A stretch of DNA of 64,000 bases from Cellvibrionaceae bacterium 1162T.S.0a.05. GTDB taxonomy: Bacteria; Pseudomonadota; Gammaproteobacteria; Pseudomonadales; Cellvibrionaceae. The position numbers and the translations under genes were made by a program. Where the stretch lies: the NCBI GenBank assembly GCA_000964245.1, contig LANB01000001.1, forward strand, positions 537,501 through 601,500. The letters are read 5' to 3'. The number at the start of each line of letters is the position of its first letter. Position 1 is the stretch's first letter. The notes below the pieces were generated by a model. It ran no database searches. It worked only from the letters and a program-made list of their open reading frames with translations, and had not been told where the DNA came from. Positions 45,601 through 53,364 of the stretch are shown one piece after another.

Positions 45601-46229
45601 ACTTCAATATGACGCGCGTGCTCAATAAATTTTTCCAGGAAAACACCATCGTTGGAAAAATTATTCGCGCTCAAACGTTTAACACTGGCAAAGGTTTTTT
45701 CAAGCTCGGCAGGATTGCGACAAACCTGCATACCTATACCGCCACCCCCGGCAGTACTCTTCAACATAAGTGGGTAACCAATATCCCTGGCGACAGTGAG
45801 CGCTTTATTCAAATCCTGAAGTAAGCCACTACCGGGTAAGAGAGGGACTTTGTGTGTCTGGGCCAGCGCACGCGCCTCGTGCTTTAAACCAAAAGCACGC
45901 ATATGAGCCGCGGTTGGGCCAATAAAAACCAGACCGGCCTCTTCACACGCTTCAACGAATTCCGGGTTTTCACTTAAAAAACCATAGCCGGGGTGTATGG
46001 CTTCAGCACCACAAGCCAGCGCGATATCAATTATTTTTTGTTGCTGTAAATAGGTGGCGGTGGCAGGCCCTTCACCAAGACTGAAACTCTCGTCAGCTTC
46101 GCGAACATGCAGGGAATGCTTGTCTACCTCCGCATACACCGCAACGCTATGCACACCCAATTTTTTGAGGCTGCGAATAACACGACAAGCGATAGCCGCG
46201 CGATTGGCAATTAAGACTTTGCTGAACAT
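42609..46229 (-). CDS. Biotin-dependent guanidine/urea carboxylase
   Basis: This 1206-residue multidomain enzyme has a biotin carboxylase N-terminus (FSKVLIANRAAIACRVIRSL, HPGYGFLSENPEF, ATP grasp with GGGGIGMQVC). The carboxyltransferase part has two allophanate-hydrolase-subunit-like domains: AHS2 type (VGVPPSGPFDNLAFRIGNAIL) and AHS1 type (YRLAGDRYLLIEYGP). The C-terminal biotinyl domain carries the biotin Lys in CILESMKMEIEIHAPCDG. Many such proteins were annotated urea carboxylase. The ykkC riboswitch and the DUF1989 pair argue that the substrate here is guanidine, giving carboxyguanidine. Substrate-discriminating active-site residues were not checked. Confidence 0.92.
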   Translation of the reverse strand: MFSKVLIANRAAIACRVIRSLKKLGVHSVAVYAEVDKHSLHVREADESFSLGEGPATATYLQQQKIIDIALACGAEAIHPGYGFLSENPEFVEACEEAGLVFIGPTAAHMRAFGLKHEARALAQTHKVPLLPGSGLLQDLNKALTVARDIGYPLMLKSTAGGGGIGMQVCRNPAELEKTFASVKRLSANNFSNDGVFLEKFIEHARHIEVQMFGDGQGRAVAFGERDCSAQRRNQKVIEETPAPNIPDNVRVALQEAAIRLLAAVSYRNAGTVEFIYDQSTDEFYFLEVNTRLQVEHGVTEEIFSIDLVEWMLKLAANTLGNIEVLRAGLVQSGHAMQLRIYAENPSRDFQPSAGLLSDVHFPEAAPGLRIDTWIEQGTEVSAFFDPMLAKIICHAENREIAVQKLLEVLAATRLQGIETNCEYLQAVLQTESLRKGEMTTAFLNHFQWQAQTIDVRSAGTLTTLQDYPGRKGYWDVGVPPSGPFDNLAFRIGNAILGNPEDAAGLEITLRGPTLVFNSEREFILCGAPFEASLNDEAIESYKVYRAVANDVLDIKQSSQGGARTYLLVSGGLQANTYLNSKSTFTLGQFGGFSGRALRTGDVLHFENLPLHAAQQFSESAFPSMESTWKVRVIYGPHGAPDFFTDKDIEEFFAAEWEVHYNSSRTGIRLIGPKPDWARESGGEAGMHPSNIHDNAYAVGTIDFTGDMPVILGPDGPSLGGFVCPATVITADFWKLGQLKAGDKVQFIPVSVQEAVEALHEQDALLNTGKPALTAIDKKKPHLPATLLSPIVKKRAASDEYPETVYRLAGDRYLLIEYGPQVLDINLRFRVHALMLKLQSKQSEGIMELTPGIRSLQIHYDPRILELEKLLALLEGCENELGDISNLEVPARVVHLPLSWNDDACRLAIEKYMQSVRKDAPWCPDNIEFIRRINGLENIQAVKDIVFSANYVVMGLGDVYLGAPVATPLDPRHRLVTTKYNPARTWTAENSVGIGGSYLCVYGMEGPGGYQFVGRTLQMWNKNRETEAFRLPWLLRFFDHIRFYEVSAEELQDIREKFPLGEYPLKVENTQFSLKKYNAFLESNADDIKRFTELRDRAFSEELQRWRETGQINFKVEQAAEHSTEEELAENQEQIESHVAGNVWQWQVKPGVSVNAGDLVCILESMKMEIEIHAPCDGVVIKILREAGQQVAAGQALALIERSGKP

Positions 46230-46294
46230 GAAAAATGCAACTCATGCTGAGGCAGGCCGTCCTGCGTTATTAGTCGTCTTGAAAGGCCGTCCTT

Positions 46295-46936
46295 TCAAGC
46301 ATTCCAAATCAATACTTCTACAGGTGTGGGGTTGTAACCGTTACAGGGGTTGTTTAACTGTGGGCAGTTCGACAGCAAAATATAAACGTCCATCAATGCC
46401 GTCATCTCTACATATTTTCCAGCTGCCGAGATCCCATCTTCAAACGTGAGCCCCCCTTCGGGCGTAATGGGAACATTCATGAAAAAGTTAATGTTGTGCG
46501 TGATATCGCGTTTACTGAGACCGATATTTTCATGCTCTGCCAGCGCCAGCATCCAACTGTCGCGACAAGCATGCATACAACGCTTTTCCAAAGAATAACG
46601 AACAGTATTGCTTTCCGTTGCACAAGCGCCCCCCAGAGTATCGTGACGACCACAGGTATCCGCAACGATCTCCAACATCGGGTTATTCAGATTGGACATC
46701 AACACAGAACCCGCTGTGAGATACACATTGCCTTGCTCTCTAATGGTATCCATTGCGCTATAACGTTCACTGATATCATCAGCCTTGTAAAACAAGGTGT
46801 CTGCAGCCTGATTACCCTCAAGATCGAGAATACGCACGCTTTGCCCCTTTTTAACTTTTTTTAACAGGTAATCGCCAGCCGCTACGACTATTGATTCCAA
46901 AGCGTTTTCTTGTGCGCGAGTGCTTTCTTTAATCAT
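46295..46936 (-). CDS. DUF1989 protein, carboxyguanidine deiminase subunit (urea carboxylase-associated, smaller)
   Basis: This 213-residue DUF1989 protein has [20 protein letters not shown], the metal-site region [24 protein letters not shown] and [31 protein letters not shown]. Paired with the neighbouring DUF1989 protein it forms the CgdAB-type heteromer known to remove ammonia from carboxyguanidine, giving allophanate. Which of the two is CgdA or CgdB was not decided. Its start overlaps the previous stop by 4 bases. Confidence 0.88.
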   Translation of the reverse strand: MIKESTRAQENALESIVVAAGDYLLKKVKKGQSVRILDLEGNQAADTLFYKADDISERYSAMDTIREQGNVYLTAGSVLMSNLNNPMLEIVADTCGRHDTLGGACATESNTVRYSLEKRCMHACRDSWMLALAEHENIGLSKRDITHNINFFMNVPITPEGGLTFEDGISAAGKYVEMTALMDVYILLSNCPQLNNPCNGYNPTPVEVLIWNA

Positions 46937-47658
46937 CTGCCCGCCCCCAGATAGTACAGACGATTGTTTTCAAAGCCTCGTTGGTTTTCTGGCCGAAAGT
47001 TTCGACAAAAATCATCGTCAGCAACTGGTGCTGCCTCGGAAATTTCACAAAGTACAGGTGTACGCGGATAGTGGGCAGCATGGTTTAGAGGGTGCGGACA
47101 AGAGTGCAGAATCACCAGGGTATCCATTTCAAACCGCAAAGTAAGCGAAGCCCCCTTCTGCCCGGCTTGTTCGAGAGACAAATTACCGTTTTCATCGACA
47201 GCCACCTTGCTGAAGAAATTCAGGTTTGCCCCCATATCTCTTTCGCTCAAACCGTACTTGGCCAATTCAACAAGAAAACTGTCAAAACCATTTTGTTGCC
47301 AATCGTTGTGTGCCTGTTGATAGTCGCGCTTGCCCCAGCGCTTTTCAACCTGTTGTCGCGTACTGTTCCCACATACACTTTCATGCCAACCAAAGTCGTC
47401 TTCAATAATCGAAGCAAAAATACGCCCCATATCAGAGTACAAGCAATTGCCTTTGGTAAGCTTAAACGTGTGCTGACACTTTAAGGTATCGGGCGCGTTG
47501 TAGCGTTCGAGCTTATCCAGCGGGTTATAAAACATCATACCGACGTTGGCGCCGCCGGCCAGGTCTGTGAGTTTTAGCTGCAAGCCCCGACGCAACACCA
47601 AAGACCAATGGCTCGCCGGCGGCAGTTCAAAAGAATAGAGCGAGGACAAGTTATTCAT
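46933..47658 (-). CDS. DUF1989 protein, carboxyguanidine deiminase subunit (urea carboxylase-associated, larger)
   Basis: This 241-residue DUF1989 protein resembles the next gene in layout ([27 protein letters not shown], then [23 protein letters not shown]). The nucleophile/metal segment differs: it lacks the [11 protein letters not shown] block, so one subunit may carry the metal site and the other may be structural. It is separated from the ABC ATPase gene by only 2 bases. The next gene overlaps it by 4. Confidence 0.88.
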   Translation of the reverse strand: MNNLSSLYSFELPPASHWSLVLRRGLQLKLTDLAGGANVGMMFYNPLDKLERYNAPDTLKCQHTFKLTKGNCLYSDMGRIFASIIEDDFGWHESVCGNSTRQQVEKRWGKRDYQQAHNDWQQNGFDSFLVELAKYGLSERDMGANLNFFSKVAVDENGNLSLEQAGQKGASLTLRFEMDTLVILHSCPHPLNHAAHYPRTPVLCEISEAAPVADDDFCRNFRPENQRGFENNRLYYLGAGR

Positions 47659-47660
47659 TT

Positions 47661-48449
47661 TTATGCGTTCTCTACAAAATCATTCGCTTTTTTAAGGCTT
47701 TTATCTATCTGCTGCCACACTTCTGCATCCGTTTTACCGACAGGCAGATCGTAGGTAATCTGTGCGCCATAAGCATTGGGCGCATGTGGGTCGTAGCGGT
47801 CCTTATCGAAAACCCACAAACGCGTTCCCAGGAAAAACCCTTCCTTGATATCGTGCGTGATCATAAATACAGTCAATTTATGTTCGCGCCACAAACTTAA
47901 AACCAGTTTGTGCATATCGGCACGAATACCTGGGTCGAGTGCACCAAAGGGCTCATCCAATAAAAGAATACGCGGCTTTTTAATTAAACTTTGGGCCAGT
48001 GCCAAACGCTGTTGCATACCGCCCGAAAGCTCGTGCGGGTATTTATTTTTTGCGTGGCTTAAACCAACCGCTTCCAGCATATTTTCGGCTTCCCGTTTGG
48101 CGTTATTCCTCGCAGCACCAAAAAGTCGCCCATGCAAGGGACTGGCTTCCAGCTCCCGTGCAAGCATCACGTTTTGTATAACTGTCATATGCGGAAAGAC
48201 CGAATAACGCTGAAAGACAATGCCACGACTCTCATCAGGTTCATCCTTAATTGCTGTGCCGTCGAGCAAAATTTGCCCTCGGGAAGGGCTCTCCGTCCCC
48301 AACAACATTTTCAAAAACGTTGTTTTGCCACAACCCGATGCCCCGACGATGGTGACAAACTCACCGCTTTTGACCTGGTTATTAATTTGCTCAAGTACAA
48401 CCTGGTCACCGTATTCCTTCCACAGATTTTTTATTTCAATCATGCTCAT
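47661..48449 (-). CDS. ABC transporter ATP-binding protein (NitT/TauT type), probable guanidine uptake
   Basis: This 262-residue ATPase has Walker A GASGCGKTTFLKMLLG, Q-loop IVFQRYSVFPHMTV, signature LSGGMQQRLALAQSLI and Walker B RILLLDEPFGALDPG. The nitrate/sulfonate/taurine importer class is indicated by the partner permease and binding protein. The start overlaps the permease stop by 4 bases. The guanidine assignment comes from the riboswitch-led operon, not from the sequence itself. Confidence 0.92.
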   Translation of the reverse strand: MSMIEIKNLWKEYGDQVVLEQINNQVKSGEFVTIVGASGCGKTTFLKMLLGTESPSRGQILLDGTAIKDEPDESRGIVFQRYSVFPHMTVIQNVMLARELEASPLHGRLFGAARNNAKREAENMLEAVGLSHAKNKYPHELSGGMQQRLALAQSLIKKPRILLLDEPFGALDPGIRADMHKLVLSLWREHKLTVFMITHDIKEGFFLGTRLWVFDKDRYDPHAPNAYGAQITYDLPVGKTDAEVWQQIDKSLKKANDFVENA

Positions 48450-49279
48450 GTGTTTTCACCCTCGCCACTTTGTGAGTGAAACCAGGGGTAGAGCTTGAAC
48501 GAAATTTTTCTCAGTAAGAAATCAATAATAAAGGCCAGTAAAGTAATCCAACATACATAGGGCAATATCACATCCATCGACAAATAACGACGTACCAGAA
48601 AAATCCGGTAACCCAAACCGTCGGTTGCAGCAATGGCTTCCGCTGCAATCAAAAACAACCAGGCCGCGCCCAAAGACAGACGGATCGCGCCGATCAATCG
48701 CGGCATAACTTGCGGCAGGACCACACGTAAAATAATTTGCCAGGTTGACGCGCCAAGCGTCTGCGCTTTGATTAACTGTTCCTGCGGAATTTCCAGAACA
48801 CGCTGCAGAATGTCACGGGTAATAAAAGGCGTAATACCAATAACGATCAACACGACTTTGGATACTTCCCCCAATCCAAAAATGATAAATAGCACTGGCA
48901 ATATTGCCATCGGAGGTATAAGGGAAATTGCCGTCACCAGCGGTGAGAAGTTTGCGCGAAAAAGCGGGATAGCGCCCATCAGTACGCCCACCAACAATGC
49001 ACTGAAAGATCCAATTCCGACGCCCAGTGCCAAGCGCCGTAAACTGCTTGCCGTATCTTGCCAGAATAAATATTCACCGCTGCGTGAACTGGGCTCAAAT
49101 GCCATGCGCTGTATTGCATCAGCAAAACTGCTGAGAGCAGGTAAAAGTTTATCGTTTGGATTTTCTGCCAATCGCGCCTCCGAGGCACTTAAATAAAGCA
49201 CCAACAAAAGCACGAAAGGCAGAACCCCAAGGAACCAACGAAGGGGGCGCGAAGGCTGTAAATTAATAAGTTTTTTCAT
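48446..49279 (-). CDS. ABC transporter permease (NitT/TauT type), probable guanidine uptake
   Basis: The 277-residue permease has about six helices. It has the cytoplasmic EAA loop QEQLIKAQTLGASTWQIILRVVLPQVMPRLIGAIRLSLGAAWLFLIAAEAI, typical of nitrate/sulfonate-type importers. An N-terminal helix (FLGVLPFVLLLVLYLSAS) precedes a periplasmic loop. It lies 118 bases after the binding-protein gene, across an intercistronic hairpin. Confidence 0.92.
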   Translation of the reverse strand: MKKLINLQPSRPLRWFLGVLPFVLLLVLYLSASEARLAENPNDKLLPALSSFADAIQRMAFEPSSRSGEYLFWQDTASSLRRLALGVGIGSFSALLVGVLMGAIPLFRANFSPLVTAISLIPPMAILPVLFIIFGLGEVSKVVLIVIGITPFITRDILQRVLEIPQEQLIKAQTLGASTWQIILRVVLPQVMPRLIGAIRLSLGAAWLFLIAAEAIAATDGLGYRIFLVRRYLSMDVILPYVCWITLLAFIIDFLLRKISFKLYPWFHSQSGEGENT

Positions 49280-49330
49280 TTTTTTCGCGCCATTGAATTA
49301 AAGAGTGTGCGTCTCCTAATCTGCAAACCA

Positions 49331-49390
49331 GGTGTTTCCATTCAATGCTTATTCCAGAGGTTCCCCAGGTTAAGCGTTTTCGGAAACACC
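49331..49390 (-). other. Intercistronic nested hairpin between binding-protein and permease genes
   Basis: Perfect 9-bp arms GGTGTTTCC/GGAAACACC (49331-49339 and 49382-49390) enclose a second stem GCTTA/TAAGC (49347-49351 and 49371-49375). It begins 8 bases after the binding-protein stop. There is no U-tract, so it most likely protects the upstream mRNA 3' end and lowers permease expression, as is common in importer operons. Confidence 0.6.
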
Positions 49391-49397
49391 CGCCTCT

Positions 49398-50528
49398 TTA
49401 TAGTTCTCCGTCGGCAGCCATCTTCATGTAAGAGGGGTTAAAGCGAAACTTAATGTTGTTTTCATCACCGTAAACCCCGGCAGGTGTTTCGATACCAATA
49501 TAACCGGCATCCGTTGCAGACTCGCCCAACAATCCGTGAGCCAGGGAAAACTCTGCAACATATTGCATGGTTTGTTTAACCTGTTCACTCATGACGAACT
49601 CAACCGCATCACCGGCTTCATAGAACATTTTGGTTGAATTCAATTGCGCTTCATAGCCCGCGAGGTCTGTGCCGGATGCTTCGCCAAGTGCAGTGCGCAC
49701 GGAAGCTCCGTTTTCATCCTGAGCACTCATGACACTCATAATTTCATACCAGGCACCGGTCAGCACCTTGCCGAAGGCAGGGTTCTCTTCAAGCGTTTTT
49801 GTATTTACAACCATAAGATCAATGATTTCGCCGGGAATACTGGCTGAGTCGTACACTTTTGTTGAGTTTGGCATTGCGGCGATTTCACTGAGCAAGGGGT
49901 TCCAGGTGACCACGGCAGTTACATCATCGGTGGTGTACGCTGCAACCATATCCGCGTCGGAAATATTGACCACGTTGACATCTTTTTCGCTCATGCCCAG
50001 CGATTCGAGGCCGCGCGCCAACAAATAATGGCTTACGCTAAGCTCCACCAGATTCACTGTTTGCCCTTTTATATCAGCCAGATCGCTTTTACCCTTGAGA
50101 ACAACACCGTCATTGCCATTGGAGAAATCACCGACGATCAGGGCCGTTGAGTCGACACCGCCAGCGGCAGGAATTGTCAGCGCATCCATGTTGGTCATGG
50201 TACAGCCGTCGTACTCACCTGCTGTGTATTGGTTTATGGATTCGATGTAGTCGTTTATCTGGGTAACTTCGATTTCAATACCGTATTTGTCGGCCCACTT
50301 TTTTACGATGCCTGAGGTTGCACCGTAATCCCAGGGCATCCATCCCACATAGATTGACCAGCAGACCTTGAATTGCGACTTTCCCTCAACTGCGGGGACT
50401 AGTGCGGCTTCGGGTTTGGCGACGCTCTCGTCAGCCGGGGGAATGTCCTGCTTTGAACAGGCAGAGAAAAGAATAACGGTGAAAAAGATGCCCAATACGG
50501 CGAGTGTTCTGGAAATATTGTTATGCAT
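49398..50528 (-). CDS. Lipoprotein substrate-binding protein of an ABC importer (NMT1/TauA-like)
   Basis: The 376-residue protein has a lipoprotein signal with lipobox LFSAC. It then shows a type II periplasmic binding fold: FKVCWSIYVGWMPWDYGATSGIVKKWADKYGIEIEV, a YTAGEYDGCTMTNMDAL hinge region and AAYTTDDVTAVVTWNPLLSEI. The GGGAGG ribosome site is 6 bases from the ATG. It is the first full gene after the guanidine-I riboswitch, so guanidine (or a guanidine derivative) is the inferred ligand. Confidence 0.9.
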   Translation of the reverse strand: MHNNISRTLAVLGIFFTVILFSACSKQDIPPADESVAKPEAALVPAVEGKSQFKVCWSIYVGWMPWDYGATSGIVKKWADKYGIEIEVTQINDYIESINQYTAGEYDGCTMTNMDALTIPAAGGVDSTALIVGDFSNGNDGVVLKGKSDLADIKGQTVNLVELSVSHYLLARGLESLGMSEKDVNVVNISDADMVAAYTTDDVTAVVTWNPLLSEIAAMPNSTKVYDSASIPGEIIDLMVVNTKTLEENPAFGKVLTGAWYEIMSVMSAQDENGASVRTALGEASGTDLAGYEAQLNSTKMFYEAGDAVEFVMSEQVKQTMQYVAEFSLAHGLLGESATDAGYIGIETPAGVYGDENNIKFRFNPSYMKMAADGEL

Positions 50529-50554
50529 GCTAAACCTCCCAAGGGTTACACGTT

Positions 50555-50587
50555 TTATTCACAGAGGAAACAATGGCTCCACGCCAT
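50555..50587 (-). CDS. Possible 10-codon ORF at the end of the riboswitch
   Basis: The last conserved riboswitch block GGGAGG is followed 4 bases later by ATG and a short frame encoding MAWSHCFLCE, which ends 27 bases before the binding-protein ATG. The same GGGAGGTTTA string recurs as the ribosome site of the real gene. It may be coincidental, or part of a translational expression platform. No homology can be claimed for so short a peptide. Confidence 0.25.
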   Translation of the reverse strand: MAWSHCFLCE

Positions 50588-50588
50588 T
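50572..50588 (-). other. Hairpin downstream of the riboswitch (possible expression platform)
   Basis: AATGGC/GCCATT forms a 6-bp stem with a 5-base loop directly after the aptamer and is followed on the minus strand by GTTTCC. It could be part of a weak terminator or of a translation-controlling fold. Confidence 0.4.
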
Positions 50589-50589
50589 A

Positions 50590-50756
50590 AACCTCCCGGG
50601 CTTTTGTCCCGCCGTGTAACCTCCTTTCTGTGCCGGGCAACTTGTTCACCCTTTTGGACTGTTCGGACAGAATGGCAGCTGGAGGTCGACCGCTCTCGGA
50701 CCAGGCATTGCACTTGTGACATTTTCAGCACTTTGCGCAACCGGAACCCTAGCTGT
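50590..50756 (-). promoter_or_regulatory. Guanidine-I (ykkC) riboswitch
   Basis: On the minus strand the three conserved ykkC blocks appear in order: CTAGGGTTCCGG (50741-50752), CCTGGTCCGAGAG (50693-50705) and ACACGG followed by GGGACAAAAGCCCGGGAGG (50591-50617). Stem P1 is supported by the pairing of the flanks. A variable arm between the second and third blocks is longer than in the shortest examples. Guanidine-I aptamers turn expression on when bound to guanidinium. The downstream genes (ABC importer, DUF1989 pair, carboxylase, allophanate hydrolase) are the known guanidine-degradation set. Confidence 0.93.
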
Positions 50757-51054
50757 CTATTTTTACTGCTTTACCTGAATGTAATCGGAGTGTGCTCAAT
50801 AACCAGGGGCATTGAATCCTCTCTTGGTCTTACAAATAGCAATTACAGTGCCAGCTTCCAAAATGGCTTCCAGAGCCCCAAAAAGGTATCAATCCCACCT
50901 CGAAACACGATAAAAACGCATTAATTTGGTGCCCCTGAAGCATCAGGCCACAAGATGGTGCATAAACCGCGAATAAACTGTCTTGATTAACACTGGTATT
51001 CACTGCGCTGAGCCCCAATAATAAGGCCCTTAACGAACAATGGATGGAAGCCCT

Positions 51055-51912
51055 ATGACGAGCGAAATCCGCTCTACCAAGCCGACCCTCGTAGAGAAAG
51101 ACCCGATTTGGCAAACAATTCGTGATGAAACGCGTTCGCAAGCTGAAGGTGAGCCCGCCCTCGCCAGCTTTCTGCACGCGACCATCCTCAATCACACCAG
51201 CCTCGAAGCCGCTCTGAGTTTCCACCTGGCGAACAAACTGGCAAGCCCAGCCATTTCTGCCCTGCAAATTCGAGAGATAATCGAAAGTGCTCTCGCAGAA
51301 AACCCCTGCATTGGCCAAGCCGTGCGCGCCGATATTCAGGCTGTGTATGAGCGCGACCCCGCCTGTGACTCCTTTGCCATTCCATTTCTGTACCTCAAGG
51401 GCTTTCATGCACTCGAGGCCTATCGCGTTGCCCACTATCTATGGAACAAGGGCCGCACCAGCATGGCTTATTTTTTACAAAGCCATATTGCCGTCACCTT
51501 TGGTGTGGATATTCATCCCGCAGCCAAAATTGGCAAGGGTGTGATGCTGGACCATGCTACCGGCATCGTTATTGGTGAAACGACCGTTATTGAAGACGAT
51601 GTTTCGATACTGCAAGGCGTCACACTCGGTGGGACCGGTAAAGCCAGTGGCGACCGCCACCCCAAAATACGCCGTGGCGTTTTAATCAGTGCCGGGGCAA
51701 AAATTTTGGGAAATATTGAAATTGGAGAGGGCGCAAAAGTGGGCGCTGGCAGTGTGGTTTTAAAAGCTGTTCCCGCTCATACCACCGTAGTGGGCGTGCC
51801 CGCCGAAATTGTGGGTAAGCCGCAGACAGAATCGCCTGCACTCAACATGAATCATGAAATCAGTTGTGATTGTGAAGGCGAAACCACAAGCCCTGGCCCG
51901 GCTGAGCACTAA
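51055..51912 (+). CDS. cysE: Serine O-acetyltransferase
   Basis: From the ATG at 51055 (GGAAG upstream) the enzyme has 285 residues; an ATG five codons earlier has a weaker site. The N-terminal helical domain (DPIWQTIRDETRSQAEGEPALASFLHATILNH) is followed by the left-handed beta-helix with GVDIHPAAKIGKGVMLDHATGIVIGETTVIEDDVSILQGVTLGGTGK. The active-site His lies in LDHATG. It makes O-acetylserine for cysteine synthesis. A C-terminal tail of about 30 residues is Ser/Pro/Glu-rich. Confidence 0.95.
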   Translation: MTSEIRSTKPTLVEKDPIWQTIRDETRSQAEGEPALASFLHATILNHTSLEAALSFHLANKLASPAISALQIREIIESALAENPCIGQAVRADIQAVYERDPACDSFAIPFLYLKGFHALEAYRVAHYLWNKGRTSMAYFLQSHIAVTFGVDIHPAAKIGKGVMLDHATGIVIGETTVIEDDVSILQGVTLGGTGKASGDRHPKIRRGVLISAGAKILGNIEIGEGAKVGAGSVVLKAVPAHTTVVGVPAEIVGKPQTESPALNMNHEISCDCEGETTSPGPAEH

Positions 51913-51961
51913 AGCACTTATCTCGCTTACAGCGATTAGCTATCAAGCCTGGAATGGTAGT

Positions 51962-51992
51962 CAAAAGGCCGGGAATTACTTCAGACCGGCCT
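51962..51992 (-). terminator. Rho-independent terminator overlapping the DUF4124 stop
   Basis: On the minus strand AGGCCGG-N13-CCGGCCT is followed by TTTTGAC. The stem includes the end of the DUF4124 coding region. Confidence 0.65.
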
Positions 51993-52377
51993 CTTCGGCG
52001 CGTTTGAAGCAAGCCACTCTATCGGCAGTGCGATTCGGATACATATCCCGGCACTCTTCACGCGTGTAGATCTTGTTTTTTGACGGCTCGGGTTCTTGCT
52101 GCTGGTTTTGAACTCTTGTTTGAACTTCCTGACTTTTGCGCCACTCATCTTCGCGCTTGAGCTGGCTCGCATGCTTGCGATTCTGCAATTTGATGTCGTC
52201 TTCGGGGGCAACGATATTGATCTCCGTCTCAACCTTTTCAGCACTGTCCTTGTATTCATCAGGGGCCTTCTCACCGTAGTGAACCTTACCCCGTTCATCG
52301 ACCCATTTGACGACCTCGCCTGCCTGTAGAGGTAAGCTCGCAGCCAAAAGTAATAGTGCAATCAAAGACCTGTTCAT
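51976..52377 (-). CDS. DUF4124-domain exported protein
   Basis: From the ATG at 52377 (GGAGG upstream) the protein has 133 residues. A signal peptide (MNRSLIALLLLAASLPLQA) precedes the DUF4124 pattern VVKWVDERGKVHYGEKAP. A charged helical stretch (KLQNRKHASQLKREDEWRKSQEVQ) and a C-terminal Cys pair (REECRDMYPNRTADRVACFKRAEE) follow. The function of this widespread gammaproteobacterial domain is unknown. It is convergent with cysE and lies 32 bases upstream of epmA's end. Confidence 0.8.
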   Translation of the reverse strand: MNRSLIALLLLAASLPLQAGEVVKWVDERGKVHYGEKAPDEYKDSAEKVETEINIVAPEDDIKLQNRKHASQLKREDEWRKSQEVQTRVQNQQQEPEPSKNKIYTREECRDMYPNRTADRVACFKRAEEAGLK

Positions 52378-52409
52378 CGTAATAGCCTCCATTTGGAAGT
52401 CTGACCAGT

Positions 52410-53339
52410 CTAGCCTGGCAAGGTAAAGGTTTGCACCTGCTGAATGTCGTCCAGCTCACAGATACACATCAGGAGGCGATCAATGCCAAGCGCAACGCCA
52501 GCACAATCTGGCAAGCCTGCGGCAAGCGCCCCTAATAATTTGGCATCAATTTTTGGCAAGGGTTTCCCCAGTTTGGCGCGCAAAGCCAGATCTGCCTGAA
52601 AACGCGCAGCTTGCTCGGCTTCATCTGTCAGCTCCCAATACCCGTTCGCCAACTCTACCCCCCGCCAATACACTTCAAAACGGCGTGCAACTTCATCCCC
52701 CTCTTCATTGCGGCCTTTACGAGCGAGAGCTGCCTGGCAGACAGGATAGTCATATACCACCCAAAGATCCTGCCCCATAGCGGGTTCGACGATGTGGGTA
52801 AAAATGAGGTCAAACCACGCACTCCGACTCGCCAGGTCACCCGTAAAATCCAGGTTGGCCCGAGCCAGGGCCTGTAACTCACCATCAGTGGCCTGGTGAG
52901 GGTTGATAGCGCAGTGCCTTTCGAACAGGGATGCATAGGTCTCAAAGTGCGTCTGCACATTGTGGCCGACAAGCCACTCAATTAATGCGACCACCTCGTT
53001 CGCCAACTCGCGATCATCAAAGCCGAGGCGATACCACTCCAACAAGGTGAACTCCGGACTGTGATATCGCCCTGCTTCCTCCTTGCGAAAGGCTTTCGCC
53101 AGGGAATAAATATCACCACACCCGCTGGCAAGCAGGCGTTTCATAAAGTATTCAGGAGAGGATTGCAGGCTATACCCATCGGTCTGGAAACACTCAATCC
53201 AGGGATCGGTCACCCCGGTTTCACCAAGGGCAGGCAGTTCAACCTCGAGCACCTTGCGAGACGAAAAAAAAGAGCGACAGTCGGCCAGCAACTGCGCTCT
53301 TCTTTTCAAGGTGACAAGGCTTGCCTGGCTTTTCCACAT
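52410..53339 (-). CDS. epmA: EF-P beta-lysyltransferase (elongation factor P--lysine ligase)
   Basis: From the ATG at 53339 the enzyme has 309 residues, near the usual 325; a longer frame to 53531 lies inside efp and is rejected. It is a class II lysyl-tRNA synthetase-like protein without the anticodon domain: motif 2 region FRKEEAGRYHSPEFTLLEWYRLGF, and motif 3 with GLPDCAGVALGIDRLLM near the C-terminus. EpmA ligates beta-lysine to EF-P. It is 25 bases downstream of efp in the same direction. Confidence 0.95.
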   Translation of the reverse strand: MWKSQASLVTLKRRAQLLADCRSFFSSRKVLEVELPALGETGVTDPWIECFQTDGYSLQSSPEYFMKRLLASGCGDIYSLAKAFRKEEAGRYHSPEFTLLEWYRLGFDDRELANEVVALIEWLVGHNVQTHFETYASLFERHCAINPHQATDGELQALARANLDFTGDLASRSAWFDLIFTHIVEPAMGQDLWVVYDYPVCQAALARKGRNEEGDEVARRFEVYWRGVELANGYWELTDEAEQAARFQADLALRAKLGKPLPKIDAKLLGALAAGLPDCAGVALGIDRLLMCICELDDIQQVQTFTLPG

Positions 53340-53364
53340 TTCGTTTGGCAAGCCTTTTTCGCTA

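Noticed and set aside
49354-49365. CCAGAGGTTCCC resembling the MITE end
   Set aside because: It is only a 12-base partial match without a partner end or target duplication; noted only as a remote possibility.
50760-50830. Possible sigma54 promoter before the guanidine riboswitch
   Set aside because: A TGG and a GC pair are present but at the wrong spacing for -24/-12 elements.
50830-51435. A 201-residue minus-strand frame overlapping cysE
   Set aside because: It is opposite a clear serine acetyltransferase and has no domain of its own.
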